This document shows, one piece after another, positions 27,297 through 46,605 of a DNA stretch of 64,000 bases (its first letter is position 1; each line of letters begins with the position of its first letter). A model generated the notes under the pieces. That model was not told the origin of the DNA, did not search any database, and worked only from the letters and a program-made list of their open reading frames with translations. The position numbers and the translations under genes were made by a program. The stretch is from Mesostigma viride (taxonomy: Eukaryota > Streptophyta > Mesostigmatophyceae > Mesostigmatales > Mesostigmataceae), in assembly GCA_009746045.1 (NCBI GenBank), contig RPFO01000594.1:292501-356500 (forward strand), read 5' to 3'.

Positions 27297-28274
27297 AGCT
27301 TGTCCACAAGTGGGACAAGTGCGGAACTTGTACCACTGCAGTGGGACAAGTACGAACTGGTAGATTTGTCCCGAGATTTGGTCAGAATTGGTCCAAAGCA
27401 ATGAATTTTTCATTTCTCGGACCATCGTGTCCGTAGATGGACATGAAATAAAGACGTTACGGAATCTACACCCTACACGTGCCCCGACTGCGTCGGGGGT
27501 TCAGTTTCCAGGGAGGCGGGGAAGTTGCTTTTGAACCAGATTGCAGTACCTACCTGTTGTTTGTCCGCGTGAAAAGTTCAGTTGAAAAGTAACCGCCTCG
27601 CGGAAATAAAAAAGGGAGAATCCAAGTTCCGGAGCAGTCCGGAGCCATGATTGAATCTTCAGGCCTTGTTCAGGCTGCCATTTTAGTAGAGATTGTCTCC
27701 CGGAACCAGAGTGGGCCAGACAATACAGATTCCGATCTAGAAAGTGTCCAGGCCCGGAAAAGAAGCAGGCTTCCGGCAGAATATTCTTGTTGACCAGGTC
27801 CAGGCTGACAAGTCCAGTGCGCGCCGTCATGGCGCCTTTTGTAACTGCCGCGGTTTCTTGGCCACCCCTCCACAACGGTTCAGCGCGCCCGTAGTCTGCC
27901 GCGGCTTCTTGGGGCGGTTTCTTGGGGGGCCACCTCCCGCCCCGCCACCCCCGCCCTTCCACCAACGATTTTCGCCGCTGATTTAATTGATCCTGACGAC
28001 AGACCTCTCGTTCTGGGTTTCCGCTCATCCAGTTTAACCGTCCGATGATTGATCTACGGCCACGCATACGACCGCGCCAGGGCGCCACCTTTTCCATAGT
28101 TTCCCCAAAACCACCAACATGTCAAAAGTGTCATACTTTTATTTCGAACCCAAGATCCGACAGTTCAGACTGGCGGGCCGAATATCTGACGGTCAAATCT
28201 GCGAGTGGTACCAGGCAAAAAGGAATCACAGTGATCGCAGGGAATTTGGCTGTGCACTTGTCCCACGCCGTGGA

Positions 28275-28384
28275 CAAGTGCCCATGTGCGGCGTGGGCAC
28301 CAATTCAAACGGCCGTTACCATGTGCGGCGTTGAGTTGAGGTGTTGTTGTTGTCGTTGTTGCCCACGCCGCACATGGGCACTTG
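28275..28384. repeat. Perfect 25-bp inverted repeat with 60-bp spacer
   Basis: Bases 28275-28299 and 28360-28384 are exact reverse complements sharing the core CCCATGTGCGGCGTGGG. A smaller palindrome (GCACTTGTCC with GGACAAGTGC) sits at 28256-28282. Confidence 0.8.
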
Positions 28385-29533
28385 GCAGCAGAGATTCGGA
28401 AACAGCCGAGGGCCAGAACACTGAACGGCATGCCATTCACAAACAGACAAAGAAACAAAAGTAACCACGACAACAACAACGGTTGCGATTATACGCAAAT
28501 AATTTTGCATGGTTGGATGGGTTAGGGTGTGACGTGGGTTTCCACGCAATCCTTCAACCCTATTTTTGTCGTACCATCCTAGCCGCAGAGTCGGGTGATT
28601 TGCGCCAATATTCACCGTACAAAAATTATAAGCCAATGGAAGGTCTCGAGTCGCGTCCCCTCTTCACAATCAAAATATATCCAAATAAATCGGCTTCGAA
28701 AATTCTTCGAAATGTGCAAATTCTTCGAAATGTGCTCCGCCTGATTGCTGTTGTTGTTGTTTCACAAAAACTCGTAAGATACATACAGACAGCCAGTCCT
28801 GGTCTATATGTAGGGGTGAAGTATCTCACCGCTCTCACCTTGTTTGCCACCCCATAAGGCAGGACCAGCCCTTGGATCCACTATTATTTCGGGGAAATGG
28901 GTATATTTTATTAGCCAATTATGGACCAAAGAGGTGAGAGGGGAACTGAGTATCAGCGAATCCTAATTAAGGATCCACTATTATTTAATAACCCTGTCGG
29001 TTCACCGGCGCGGGAATAAACTCAACTCAACTCAACATACAGCCAACGCAGGCCGGCCCATGAAGCCGGACCTTCGTACAGTGCTGCCCACTGAACTCGG
29101 CCGCTGTGGGTCCATCGAGCAGGACAGGACATTACCACCGCACGTCCGCACGTCCGCACTCCAGCTCCAGCTTGCGTTGCGCGTGTCCTCGCTGCTCAAG
29201 CCAGGCCATGCTCAAGCAGAGCTGAGGCCAGAAAATGGTCATCTTGAAGTCGACCAGACACAGCTGCTCGTAATGGGGAGTGAGCATGGCTAGACACGAT
29301 GTTGTGCCCAGCGCGTCTTAATCCTGTTCAATGAGACTGCTCTTTCTGCACCGGTCTAGTGTGAGAGATGGAGTTAAGTGCTCACTAGTGTTTGTACCAC
29401 GCATAAGCGCAATGTGGAAGCCTGTTATAGCACTTGAAACGCAAACGTTGGCGGTTTGCGGTGTTGATACCGTGAAAGTTTAAGGCTTAGAAAACAAAAG
29501 GGAGTCACGTTTGATTATTATTATGTTCCTGCC

Positions 29534-36392
<6,859 letters not shown>

Positions 36393-37430
36393 GGCAGGCG
36401 CTGCATCGCCTCCCTTTCCGGATGTATTATTGAAGCAAGTGGCGGTGACTCTGCGTTCATATACTTTTGTGCTCATATGGAGCCGCAGGAATTCCCACGT
36501 GTGTGACTGGGTCGCAGCGTCATCGCTTGTAAGAAGTTTGAGTAGTTTCGTCTTTTCGTACTGGCAACCAGAGTTCGTTGCCTCACCACTACCGACCTGC
36601 ACGCATGGAGCTATGTCGGCTCAATCTCCCCTGCTCCCCAGCTTGGAGGACCGTGTGCGTAGTAGTTGGTTGTTTCCTTGACCATCGGTTGTGGTAGTCT
36701 CATTTGATCCTAATGGGGATAAGTGAGACACTTTCTGGTGTTGGTCTCATGCTCATCTCTGCAGACAATTCTGCAATCGTACTTTAAGGATCTGAGCGCA
36801 TAGGTTGCAGGAGTGCGATTCAATAGTTGCAGCTATGCTAAGGGAACTTGTTTGACCACCCAAGTCAAGTTTTGCGGATGAGTCGGCTCCTTACTTTGGT
36901 TGTCTCACTAATGCACATTAATGAATTGTCTTTTCAATCTGGTTGGACTTGCATTGGTTGTCAGCGCTACATCAATTTCTGCATGTGCATGCCGTGTTGG
37001 GATGTTAACCCGGGTTAAGGTGGCGTTTGCAGTAGAGGTGTAAATTAATTTATTGATTGGATTGAGGGAGACAACTAATGAAGAAGTGAGACGATATTGA
37101 TGTGCACATGGCGCTCCATGCAACGTCGTGGAAGGGCTCTAGGGGAAGGACTTCATCAATTATTTGCACGTAGAACGCATGTATGCCTGTTACAGCACGT
37201 AACAAACTGTGTTAGTTACGCCGGTAAATTAATGGCGTTATACACGTCGGCTGGTTTTTTTTTTCAAGCCTGCGTAAATTTTTTGCTAGCCTAGCTGCCG
37301 ATCTATAGCTTATCTCCTCGTCACGCCGGGATGTATCTATACCACTAGTTATACCACTAGTGTCTCACTTCATACCACTAAAAATTTCTGGCCTGTGCTG
37401 GTTGTCTCTTTGATAATTCATTGGACTGTA
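36393..37430. other. Intergenic region downstream of the M14-like gene
   Basis: No gene, RNA or clear repeat is supported in these 1.04 kb. They run from the M14-like stop codon to the AT-rich 3' tail of the non-LTR remnant. Confidence 0.5.
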
Positions 37431-38946
37431 AAATTAAAATTAAATTAAATTATAACACGCCTCCGTTGGGAGGTCATGTAGCACATATTCCATGTTGGAT
37501 GGGTGGAGGAGGGAGAAGCCGCGTAATCGAACTAACCTAACTCTAAGCTATCTAGTCTAGAAAAATCCTAACTACGCTACTCAGCAAAACGCCCCTTCCT
37601 CTTGGGGGGGGGTGGCTTGCCCACAGGGGCTGGTGTGTGAGCCTGGACAATCTTCTGCCACCTCTTCTTGTTCTGCATGGCAGTCCAAAGAAGGGAGAGG
37701 GAGTGGATGCGGTATTCAAACTGAGCTGGGACCACTAGGTCGGCCAGCAACATCTGGGTGTAGTTCATGGCAGGTTTACCTAGCTTCCTTGGAATGTCCT
37801 TGGGGCCAGGCCAGGTCAAGATATGCCGCCCTGGTTGGCCGAGCCGCTGGGGGCCGGCCAGACCAAGGGCGGTGTCGACCTGGCTGGTGCGAGCAAGATG
37901 TCCTACAAATGCTATCCTACGCTGCCTAATCTCGTCCGAAATATGAGGCATACCCTGATACAGAGACTCTATAAATGACCTATGCTTGGAAAACCCTACA
38001 CTCAGGACCTGTCAGAGCATCCTGTAAACCGTGCCGTCTAGCTTAGCCGCCAGTCAGCGTCCGTGAGTGTCCACGCCTCAGCGCCATACGTAAGCACCGT
38101 GAGGACGAGGACCTTGAAGAGCATGCGCTTGCGGTGCTCGCCAAGGCCCTTCGAGCGCCAGTCGGTGTTGAGCGAACGGAGCCTGGCCCAGGCCAGGCCG
38201 ATGCGGATGTCCACATCGTCGGCGGTGTCAGGGAGCATGCTCCCCAACAGTTTGAAGCGGTCACGGAACGGGACCTCCGTCCCGTCGAGCAGGCGCGGCA
38301 GCGGTGATCCTGGAGGCCCCAATTTCATTTTTCACCATCGCCCCAGTTTTGACACTAATCTCCAACCCCGTGCACCGCCCTCGCCTCCAAGCCCAGACAG
38401 TCCAGCCAGGTCTGAATGCACATGCTCCGGGCTTGCGATGCGGGTGGTGTCGTCCGCATAAATCAGGTCGGCCAGGCGGTAGCCAGTGCCAACCCCGCCG
38501 TGCTCGCGCTCGTTAAGGATGTCCAAGCCGGGCTCGAACCCCTTCAGAGCAGTAAAGCGCGCACGTGCCCGGCGCATGACGTGATCCACGACAATAATTA
38601 ACAGATACGGGGACAGGACACAACCTTGCCACTCCCCGTGGTGAAGGGGGAATGGTGGGGTGGTGCCTTCCGCAGTCGGCGCACTACTGCCTGTGAGCCC
38701 TCATACAGTCGACGATCGAATGGCAGCAATAAACGCTGGTGGTACCCGGTCCAGAGCTAGGATGGGCCAAAGAGCCTCCCAGAGGACTGTGTCAAAGGCC
38801 TTGATATAGTAGTCGACAAAAATGAAGACCAGCGGCAAACCATCAGGGCAAAGGCGACGCACCTCCTCCATCAACAGGCGCGCGACAAATACATACAGCC
38901 ATGAGTTAGCTGAGATACCTCGAGGCTGACTTGTGGCCGGAGCCAC
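37431..38946 (-). pseudogene. Degraded non-LTR retrotransposon (reverse transcriptase remnant)
   Basis: Minus-strand pieces in three frames give RT landmarks in order: FIFVDYYIKAFDTVLWEALW (finger/palm motif, normally DxxKAFD), LIYADDTTRI (the YADD catalytic box), then RIGLAWARLRSLNTDWRSKG, VLTVLTYGAEAWTLTDADW and IRQRRIAFVGHLARTSQVD, ending PPKRKGRFAE. Frame breaks between blocks and loss of the 5' part show it is dead. The AT-rich 3' tail is at 37431-37460. A 3' relative lies at 15.0-15.3 kb. It is a different lineage from the endonuclease-bearing elements at 40-62 kb. Confidence 0.85.
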
Positions 38947-40218
38947 ACAGGGGGAGCATAAACTGTGACCGGAGTTATTCTGGCGGAGACTGAATACAGT
39001 GCCGAGCGCCGGTTGTGGCGCGACGCAACACGTGGACGCAAGTTACGTAGCTAGCAACTAGTCTGATGGACGTTGTGCGTAGTATAACGTTGCTATAGGT
39101 CTAGAAGCCTCTAGAGCCTGGACACGTGGCGCGGACAAATGTTGCGTAGTACAGTTGTCCTAGGGAACTCGTGTGAGTGATGTGTCACGACATATAATGT
39201 GTGCCCATTATTGCCAGGAGTGAATAATGACAAGGAACGCCCGATCCCTGGCGTCATTGTGCACATATCACAGCCTCACACTGACTTCCACCAACGTCTC
39301 TCAGATCATTTTTATCTCACTTGGATTATTAGAAAGGGCCCCAGAAACGGACTACACCATGATGCTGACTGCTGATTTAACCCTGCCATGCACTACGGGC
39401 AACCCACCCAGACCTGGGCGGACATGCTTATTAAGCAACACACCACCTCCACCACCTCCGCAGTTGCAGCACAGCTCCAGCAGCAGAAGCTCGACCTCCG
39501 CGAGGAGGCCGAGCTCGCCAAGCGCAGCCTTATTAACGTCATACTCAAGAACTTCGACATGGAGGAAGGTGAGAATTCCGAGAAGCTTGCACGTGCGTTT
39601 GAGAGCAAAATCCTTGATCGCATCATTGGGCCCTCTTGGTGAGATTAAGCTGGTCGCCCACCGCCTTCCCCGAACGCGGGGTTAGGCAGGGGCGCCCCCG
39701 CTTCTTCTCATCTTTAAGAGCCCAGCGGTTAAGATTTCGTTTCTCAGATGCCGCAAGCGGCTCGAGAACCAGTGTAAAATCGTACGTTACACGCGTTATA
39801 CGGTCACGGTGGAGTATAATGTATAATACGGTATAATACGGTATAATAGGATATTATACGTTATCGTACGGACACACTCAGAATACTCTGATTTTACACA
39901 TTTTAAGACACCCACCATCAATCCACATGTTTTTAACACTGTTTTGGACATAATCCAAGGTTGCCCTACCCTCGGCTATACTCTATACGGTGGACATTGT
40001 GGACACGATCGGTGTATGGCATGTAATACTGAGAATGTAAACGTGCGCATGCATAATTGTGTGTATGTGTATATATGTGGGTTTATATTGGTTATGTTTA
40101 CTTGGGTGCCTTCACTTTGATGCAAGTAATTATATATTTTAATATATATCAAAGAGACAATTATATATATGTGGCTGATCAGAATATATATGTGGCTGGA
40201 TTGAGTAATTATATTTTT
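38947..40218. other. Intergenic region with an unassigned ORF and AT-rich repeats
   Basis: A plus-strand frame at 39388-39642 (84 codons; contains KLDLREEAELAKRSLINVI, ends DRIIGPSW) has plausible helical composition but no known domain. It may be an exon remnant. TATAATACGG-type repeats lie at about 39813-39870. Three copies of ATATATATGTGGCTG lie at about 40163-40234, the sequence into which the next element inserted. Confidence 0.4.
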
Positions 40219-40236
40219 AATATATATGTGGCTGGA

Positions 40237-41938
40237 TTGAGACACGTTTTTTTCTCCATGCACAGCTGAAAAAACCTGCGCCGAGGTGCGGCACCGCGGC
40301 CTACGGTATAGTGATTACTGTCTGCGACACGCCTGGGGCTGGCTGCATCTACCTGTCGGCCAATTGTGACCCGTGGGCTAGGCGAATTTGAATGCGGCTT
40401 TCCCGTTAGTTGTGGCTCCATCGCTCCAGTTTTCTAGGCTGCATGACATGAACCGACGGGGGTTCCTGGATTGAGACACGTTTTTTTCTCCATGCACAGC
40501 TGAAAAAACCTGCGCCGAGGTGCGGCACCGCGGCCTACGGTATAGTGATTACTGTCTGCGACACGCCTGGGGCTGGCTGCATCTACCTGTCGGCCAATTG
40601 TGACCCGTGGGCTAGGCGAATTTGAATGCGGCTTTCCCGTTAGTTGTGGCTCCATCGCTCCAGTTTTCTAGGCTGCATGACATGAACCGACGGGGGTTCC
40701 TGGATTGAGACACGTTTTTTTCTCCATGCACAGCTGAAAAAACCTGCGCCGAGGTGCGGCACCGCGGCCTACGGTATAGTGATTACTGTCTGCGACACGC
40801 CTGGGGCTGGCTGCATCTACCTGTCGGCCAATTGTGACCCGTGGGCTAGGCGAATTTGAATGCGGCTTTCCCGTTAGTTGTGGCTCCATCGCTCCAGTTT
40901 TCTAGGCTGCATGACATGAACCGACGGGGGTTCCTGGATTGAGACACGTTTTTTTCTCCATGCACAGCTGAAAAAACCTGCGCCGAGGTGCGGCACCGCG
41001 GCCTACGGTATAGTGATTACTGTCTGCGACACGCCTGGGGCTGGCTGCATCTACCTGTCGGCCAATTGTGACCCGTGGGCTAGGCGAATTTGAATGCGGC
41101 TTTCCCGTTAGTTGTGGCTCCATCGCTCCAGTTTTCTAGGCTGCATGACATGAACCGACGGGGGTTCCTGGATTGAGACACGTTTTTTTCTCCATGCACA
41201 GCTGAAAAAACCTGCGCCGAGGTGCGGCACCGCGGCCTACGGTATAGTGATTACTGTCTGCGACACGCCTGGGGCTGGCTGCATCTACCTGTCGGCCAAT
41301 TGTGACCCGTGGGCTAGGCGAATTTGAATGCGGCTTTCCCGTTAGTTGTGGCTCCATCGCTCCAGTTTTCTAGGCTGCATGACATGAACCGACGGGGGTT
41401 CCTGGATTGAGACACGTTTTTTTCTCCATGCACAGCTGAAAAAACCTGCGCCGAGGTGCGGCACCGCGGCCTACGGTATAGTGATTACTGTCTGCGACAC
41501 GCCTGGGGCTGGCTGCATCTACCTGTCGGCCAATTGTGACCCGTGGGCTAGGCGAATTTGAATGCGGCTTTCCCGTTAGTTGTGGCTCCATCGCTCCAGT
41601 TTTCTAGGCTGCATGACATGAACCGACGGGGGTTCCTGGATTGAGACACGTTTTTTTCTCCATGCACAGCTGAAAAAACCTGCGCCGAGGTGCGGCACCG
41701 CGGCCTACGGTATAGTGATTACTGTCTGCGACACGCCTGGGGCTGGCTGCATCTACCTGTCGGCCAATTGTGACCCGTGGGCTAGGCGAATTTGAATGCG
41801 GCTTTCCCGTTAGTTGTGGCTCCATCGCTCCAGTTTTCTAGGCTGCATGACATGAACCGACGGGGGTTCCTGGATTGAGACACGTTTTTTTCTCCATGCA
41901 CAGCTGAAAAAACCTGCGCCGAGGTGCGGCACCGCGGC
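40237..41938 (+). repeat. 234-bp tandem repeat, seven full copies plus a 64-bp partial
   Basis: Units start at 40237, 40471, 40705, 40939, 41173, 41407, 41641 and 41875. The last stops after GCACCGCGGCC and fuses to the leader of element 1. Copies look identical, implying recent amplification or homogenisation. The position suggests 5' untranslated monomers like the promoter repeats of some L1 elements. The 73-codon minus-strand frame in each unit is probably fortuitous. Confidence 0.95.
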
Positions 41939-42003
41939 CGCCCCGCGTTGGGGGGCTGCCGCCCCCCAAACCCCCCGCTTGGGGGGCACGCCCCCCAAAC
42001 CCC
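41936..42003. other. C/G-run leader capable of hairpin or quadruplex structure
   Basis: The leader has alternating runs of six Gs and six Cs (for example CGCTTGGGGGGCACGCCCCC) between the last 234-bp repeat and the ATG of element 1. Complementary runs can pair; the minus strand is quadruplex-capable. Confidence 0.6.
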
Positions 42004-42064
42004 CCGCGTCCGCATCACGCTCTCCCCCTGCGCTTCCGGTTCCGTTGTTTTACGCACCTCCCCC

Positions 42065-44301
42065 ATGCCTCCTTCACGACGACGCACCTCCCGGGCGCGG
42101 GATGCGCTGCCTAGTGGCGCCCCTGCGCCGCGTCGGTCCTTACGCATCGCGGCGCACCTGCAGGAGATGGGCGACCTGGACGACGGCGGTCGTGGCGCCC
42201 CTGTGCCACTCTCGCTTGTGTGCGAGGTCTGCCACAGTGGTGAGGATGCCCCCCGTCTCCTTGTGTGTGATTCGTGCCAATGCGGCTGGCACACGCGCTG
42301 CTTGGTCCCGCCCCTCTTCCGGCTGCCTCCCCCGGGTCCTTGGGCGTGCCCTCATTGCGTGGCCCCGCCTCGGCCGTCCCTAGGCTCCCGACGCGCGGCC
42401 GTGTCGACCCCGGGATCCCATTCGGCCCGCGCCCCCTCCCGCAGCCCCTCGCTGGACCCCCTCCTGGGCCTTGCGGACCTCGTGGAGGGTTCCACACCGT
42501 GCTCCCGCTCTCCCCGCGCCGTCACGTCCGGCCCCTCCGCGGGGTCCCCTGGCCCTGCCCCGCCTAGCTCTGGGGATCCACCTCCGGCCAGCACGGCGGT
42601 GGCCACTGACCTGCGTCCTCCTGTGCTTGAGGGGTCCCTGGCGGCTCTCCTCCCTGAGGCTGTGGGACACCCTGCGGCGACTCCTGTGGTGGGCCCCTGG
42701 TCGGCCGCGCTTGGGTCCCACGACTTCTCCGTTTGGCCCCCCACCAACATTGCGGGCGTCAGCGCGCTCCGGCACGCCACGTTCTCTTGGCTGTATTGCC
42801 CCGTGCTGTTGGACGCTGTCGGCTTGCACGCGGCGTTTCCTACGCTCCCACGGCCCCCTGACTTTAGTGCCCTTGTGGTTCGTGTCCGGCACATGCTGCA
42901 GGCAGCCTCCCCCCCTGTCCTTGCCTCCACGCTTTGGGGGTTTGTCCTCGAGGACTACCATGCGGGCAGCCGCCTGCCTTGGCACCTGCCCGCGGTGCGC
43001 CAAGAATGGCTCCTGAATCTGGACGCTCAAGTGGCGCAGGCGGTGGTGCTCTTTGCTACAGGGCTTGCCGTGCAGGCCCAGCAGGCCGCCCGTGCGACAT
43101 ATCTCGCTGGGGGGCCACCGACCACGCCTTGCTCGATCGCCCTCAGCTGCACACGTTTCTTGCCTCTGCCGGGCCCGGCTCGGCCGGCCTTGTTGCGCAG
43201 GCCCACGGGCGCTTGACTACGGCGGTCACCCCAGCGCAAGCCGCCCGCCTGCGCGTTGACTTCGGGGCTCCTGTCACCGTGCACGCCGGTGACCTGGTTC
43301 TGTACGATGCGGGGGGGGGCGTGTTCTCGAGCTGAGCGCGGGTGCGGCCGTGCCCGCCATCTTGCACGATGTGCTCGAGCTTGCGGGCATCCCCCATGTC
43401 TGGCACCCTGCTGGTCCGCGCCGCCGTCTTCTCTCCGCCGATGAGATCGCCCGACTGCCGAGCTGGGAGCTGGGGTGGGACGCGGCGCCCGCCCACTACG
43501 GGCCGGCCCACTTGGTGGATGTCACTGCCAGCGGCCCCTCCTGCCCCATCTGCTTGGACCTGCCTCGCCCTGGTGACGGTCTCTGCCGCCTCCCTGCTTG
43601 CGGCCACGTCTTCCATCAAGCTTGCATCGCCTCGAGCTTGCACGCGACCTCCGCCACCTGCCCCCTTTGCCGGGCCGCGGTCCTTTCCCCCTTGCCTCCT
43701 GGCGTTCTCCCGCTGGGGCCCTCGCCCGTGTCCGTGCGCCGCCAGTCCCACGCGCCTGCCCCGACACCTGCCTCCCCTGTGCGTGGTCGTGGGTCGCGCG
43801 CCGGCTTGGCTGCCTCCTCCAGCGCCCCCCTCCCGGCCGTGGGGGCCGTCCCCGCGCCGGTCTTGTCCTCGGCTGCCACGAGCCCTGCTGACCGCCCGGC
43901 GGCCGGCCCCGCCCTGGGTTCCGCTGCAGCTGTAGTTCCTCTGGCTGAGGGTTTTCCCGACCCCTCCCCCTCTCGACCCGGGGCGGCCCAACCGGGTGGG
44001 CGCCCCCCCTCAGATGGCTTCCATTATTGCCAAGTCGATGGTCCCCTTGGTGACCCGTGTGGCGCGCGCCTGCCCAACCGGAATTCGTTGCTGGTGCACA
44101 TTCGGGCTTCCCACCCCCACATCACGGAGGCCGCCATGCGCGCCATGGACTACTACCGCTGCCCGGCAGCCCATTGCCAGCGGATTTTTTCGATCCACGG
44201 GCGGTACCAGCATGAGCGGCAGTGCCGCCGCCAAACCCCCCAGAACGGCCTGCCCGGCGGCCCGGCGGCCGCACCGGCCTCCCGGTCCGGGGCGGCCCCT
44301 C
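42065..44301 (+). CDS. Element 1 N-terminal region: PHD finger, RING finger, C2H2-like fingers (frameshifted)
   Basis: From the ATG at 42065 a basic start (MPPSRRRTSRARDALPSG) leads to a PHD finger of C4HC3 type: CEVCHSGED, LVCDSC, WHTRC, CPHC (about 42220-42350). Past a Pro-rich linker and a helical region the frame shifts twice, at a run of six Gs near 43108 and of nine Gs near 43311. It then enters a RING finger: CPICLDL, LPACGHVFHQACI, CPLCR (about 43540-43675). Two C2H2-like fingers follow: a CxxxxxxxxxC...HIRASHPH unit and YRCPAAHCQRIFSIHGRYQH. At 44297-44301 the frame is cut by the Copia-like element. It is continuous with the RT frame once that element and one TSD copy are ignored. 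PHD and RING fingers could contact chromatin or ubiquitin machinery (inference). Confidence 0.82.
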
Positions 44302-44916
44302 AGTTGTGAGGGTGAGAATGCCACGAATTCCGCCATGGTTCTTGCAGGAAGTTGCCTTTATTAATAACAAGGAAACACAGACGTAAGTCACGTCACTTCC
44401 AAGACTGCACGCAGCACAGACGACAGGGTCGCAGTGCCAAGAGAACGTGCACGCAAGAACTAGCGTCCCGGTGTGACCAAGTCACTCATATAGCTTGCTA
44501 GGGACGCGTCCAAGTATTCAGCTGCACTGTCACAGCTGAACTGTCAATCAATTGATTACACAGACTCTGGCACGCCTTTGGCGCGCAGATCTATCAATTG
44601 TCCATACGGCTAGTCCTGTGGACCTATCCGTACACTAGTCAGCATCAATTGTCTCATAGGTCCTGGCGCGCTACAGCGCCTACCTATCAATTGACCATCA
44701 AGTCCTGTACAAGTCCTGTCAACGTCCTGCGGACTATCAAAGTGACACTTGTACATCCTGTGTCCGTACGCGCCCACAGTGGCGCGCCGGGTACTGTCGG
44801 CACAGCCTAGGAAACGTCATAACTTTTACGTTCCTTAACCAAATGAGGCGTTCAAGGTGCCGTTGGAAAGAGCGTAACAATCTCTATCCATCTAACGTAA
44901 ATCCTTTACGTTAACT
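44302..44916 (-). repeat. Element A LTR (3' LTR in element orientation)
   Basis: The repeat begins AGTTGTGAGGGTGAGAATGC and ends CCTTTACGTTAACT. The outer base pairs AGTT...AACT replace the usual TG...CA. It is nearly identical to 52870-53486. Confidence 0.92.
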
Positions 44917-45865
44917 CCAATCCCTTCTTTTCTTTAGGGATCACATCCCCTGCCAGGGACCCTTGAAGTAGCTTGAAATGTCCTTCACTCCAGCTTGAAG
45001 CTTGAACAGATGTCTTTAATGGCCATTGCCATTCCCCCAGCCCTTTCTTTTAAGGAACTGGAAAAGAAACAGATCTGCCACAGGGAAAACCATTCCATGA
45101 GAAATGGATAAAAACCTATGGAAGTGGCATTACAGAGTACCACCAGATATTAGAAGCACACAAAATTAAATACATACAGGTTAATTCTATGAGGTCTTCT
45201 CCAGGAATTAATCCCATCACCTCGGTAGAGCCTCCAGTACAATGACCTTCTGGCGGTGAGTTACATTAATCCCAGATACTAATCCCATAAAACCCAGTAC
45301 ATATTCAATATAAGTACAATAAATCCATGACAATTAAAATACCACTTGACAAAGTAAGGCGTATTACAATAGTTTGCCTGTCATTCTCTCAACAGGGGTC
45401 TATTGGCGCCCGTCTTACGGCGCCCGTCTACTTGCCAGATGGTAAACTGCCACAGCAAACAAATGACAAAATGAAACACATAGGCAACAATTAAATCCTG
45501 CCCTGGGGAACTAGGGAAGTCTGAACAGGCAAACACCTGAACAGGCCAGCTTGTAGAAACATAATACCAGGGAATCGAACCCCGCCCTATAAACCCCAGA
45601 ATAAAGGTTCCCAGACCATTGTGAGAGTATGTACAAATATACATTTCTTTTAAAATAGAATACATGGTCTGTAATGGACCTGTCAACCTTGTGTAGTCAA
45701 CAGCATGAACCCCAGCCAAAACCTGGCTGTATCCTGATTAAAATCAGAGTGAGTGTACCATGGTCCATGAGCCTTAGTACAGACTAAAATACAGGTATTA
45801 TGCCAGTCACAATGCTGACACTACCACACAATCTGCTCTCCAATGCCCTATAACCAGGCACCAGC

Positions 45866-46605
45866 TTAGACAGCTTGCTGAGATGGGTCCATCAGAGACT
45901 GAAGAACCTTGTATTGCACTGCTGCCTTCTGCACTAGCTTGGTCAAAGCATCAGCAGGATTGTCAACCCCAGGGATATGCTCAATATTGGCCAAGGAGGA
46001 CAACTCCTTAAGAAGGAGATAATCCAAGTCCCTACTTCTGGCCATCTGCCTGTGCACAAACTGCACCATCCCCATGGAGTCTGTTTTTAGAAGAGTGGTA
46101 ACCTGAAGTGGCCAAGGAGTGTTAGAAGTCATCTGATGAAGCAACTCCTTCAGATAAAGGCTTGTGTGAATGCCTTCACAAATAGCCCTGCATTCTGCCA
46201 CATCACTGCTGACAGCCACCCGTTTGTGCAGGCGACTAAACCAGCTCACCAAACTCCCCAGGCCTTCCTGTCTGAGCACAAAGAGCCCTGCAGCCCTGCC
46301 CCTGACCTTGGAGACCTGCCTGCTGTCCATTGAGCTATCCACATACAGCTCCATGCAAATGGGTTGTGATAAATCCACTGCAGACAACAGAATGCCAGAT
46401 GAAGCCCTGACCTGATCAGCCACCTTGGCAGACCCTAGCTCCACCAGCATGTCATCAGGCAACCTGGCTATGACCATAAGGTCTGGCCTGGAAATGCCTG
46501 CCACCCAAGCAACCATGCCCCTCACCATGGGACACAGTGCCTGTGTGATGGTTGGAGGAAGCTTGCTAATGAGGGTCTCTTGATAATCATTGCCCCCCAC
46601 CAGCA
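45866..46605 (-). CDS. Element A RNase H and C-terminus of Pol
   Basis: Copia-type RNase H: YVDSSMDSRQVSKVRGRAAG (first Asp), SSDVAECRAICEGI (Glu), LLKTDSMGMVQFV (Asp), and the terminal PGVDNPADALTKLVQKA, equivalent to the ADxFTK motif of Copia elements. It ends at 45866. It follows RT in another frame; the break falls at C/G runs near 46600. The domain degrades the RNA strand during reverse transcription. Confidence 0.85.

Larger units (their letters stand above)
26548..29533. other. Divergent intergenic region
   Basis: Almost 3 kb lie between two divergent start codons. It contains a foldback at 27.15-27.30 kb, a 25-bp inverted repeat at 28.28-28.38 kb, TTG/CAA patches, and the motif AAGGATCCACTATTATTT twice (about 28871 and 28970). 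A 199-codon minus-strand frame (27501-28097) shows no known domain and overlaps repeats, so no gene is called. Confidence 0.5.

Noticed and set aside
27501-28097. A 199-codon minus-strand ORF in the divergent region
   Set aside because: No domain, no exon-like continuation, and repetitive Lys/Pro/Gly/Arg composition. It probably lies in repeat-derived DNA.
39227-39685. A 152-codon plus-strand protein
   Set aside because: It overlaps the better-composed 39388-39642 frame in another register and reads Ser/Pro-rich nonsense there.
40209-41825. Repeated 73-codon minus-strand proteins, one per 234-bp unit
   Set aside because: They follow from a tandem repeat without a stop in one frame, with no domain and no start context. 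They are not a gene array.
40237-41938. Possible CRISPR-like array
   Set aside because: Units are identical 234-bp direct repeats without unique spacers, in a eukaryotic retrotransposon leader.
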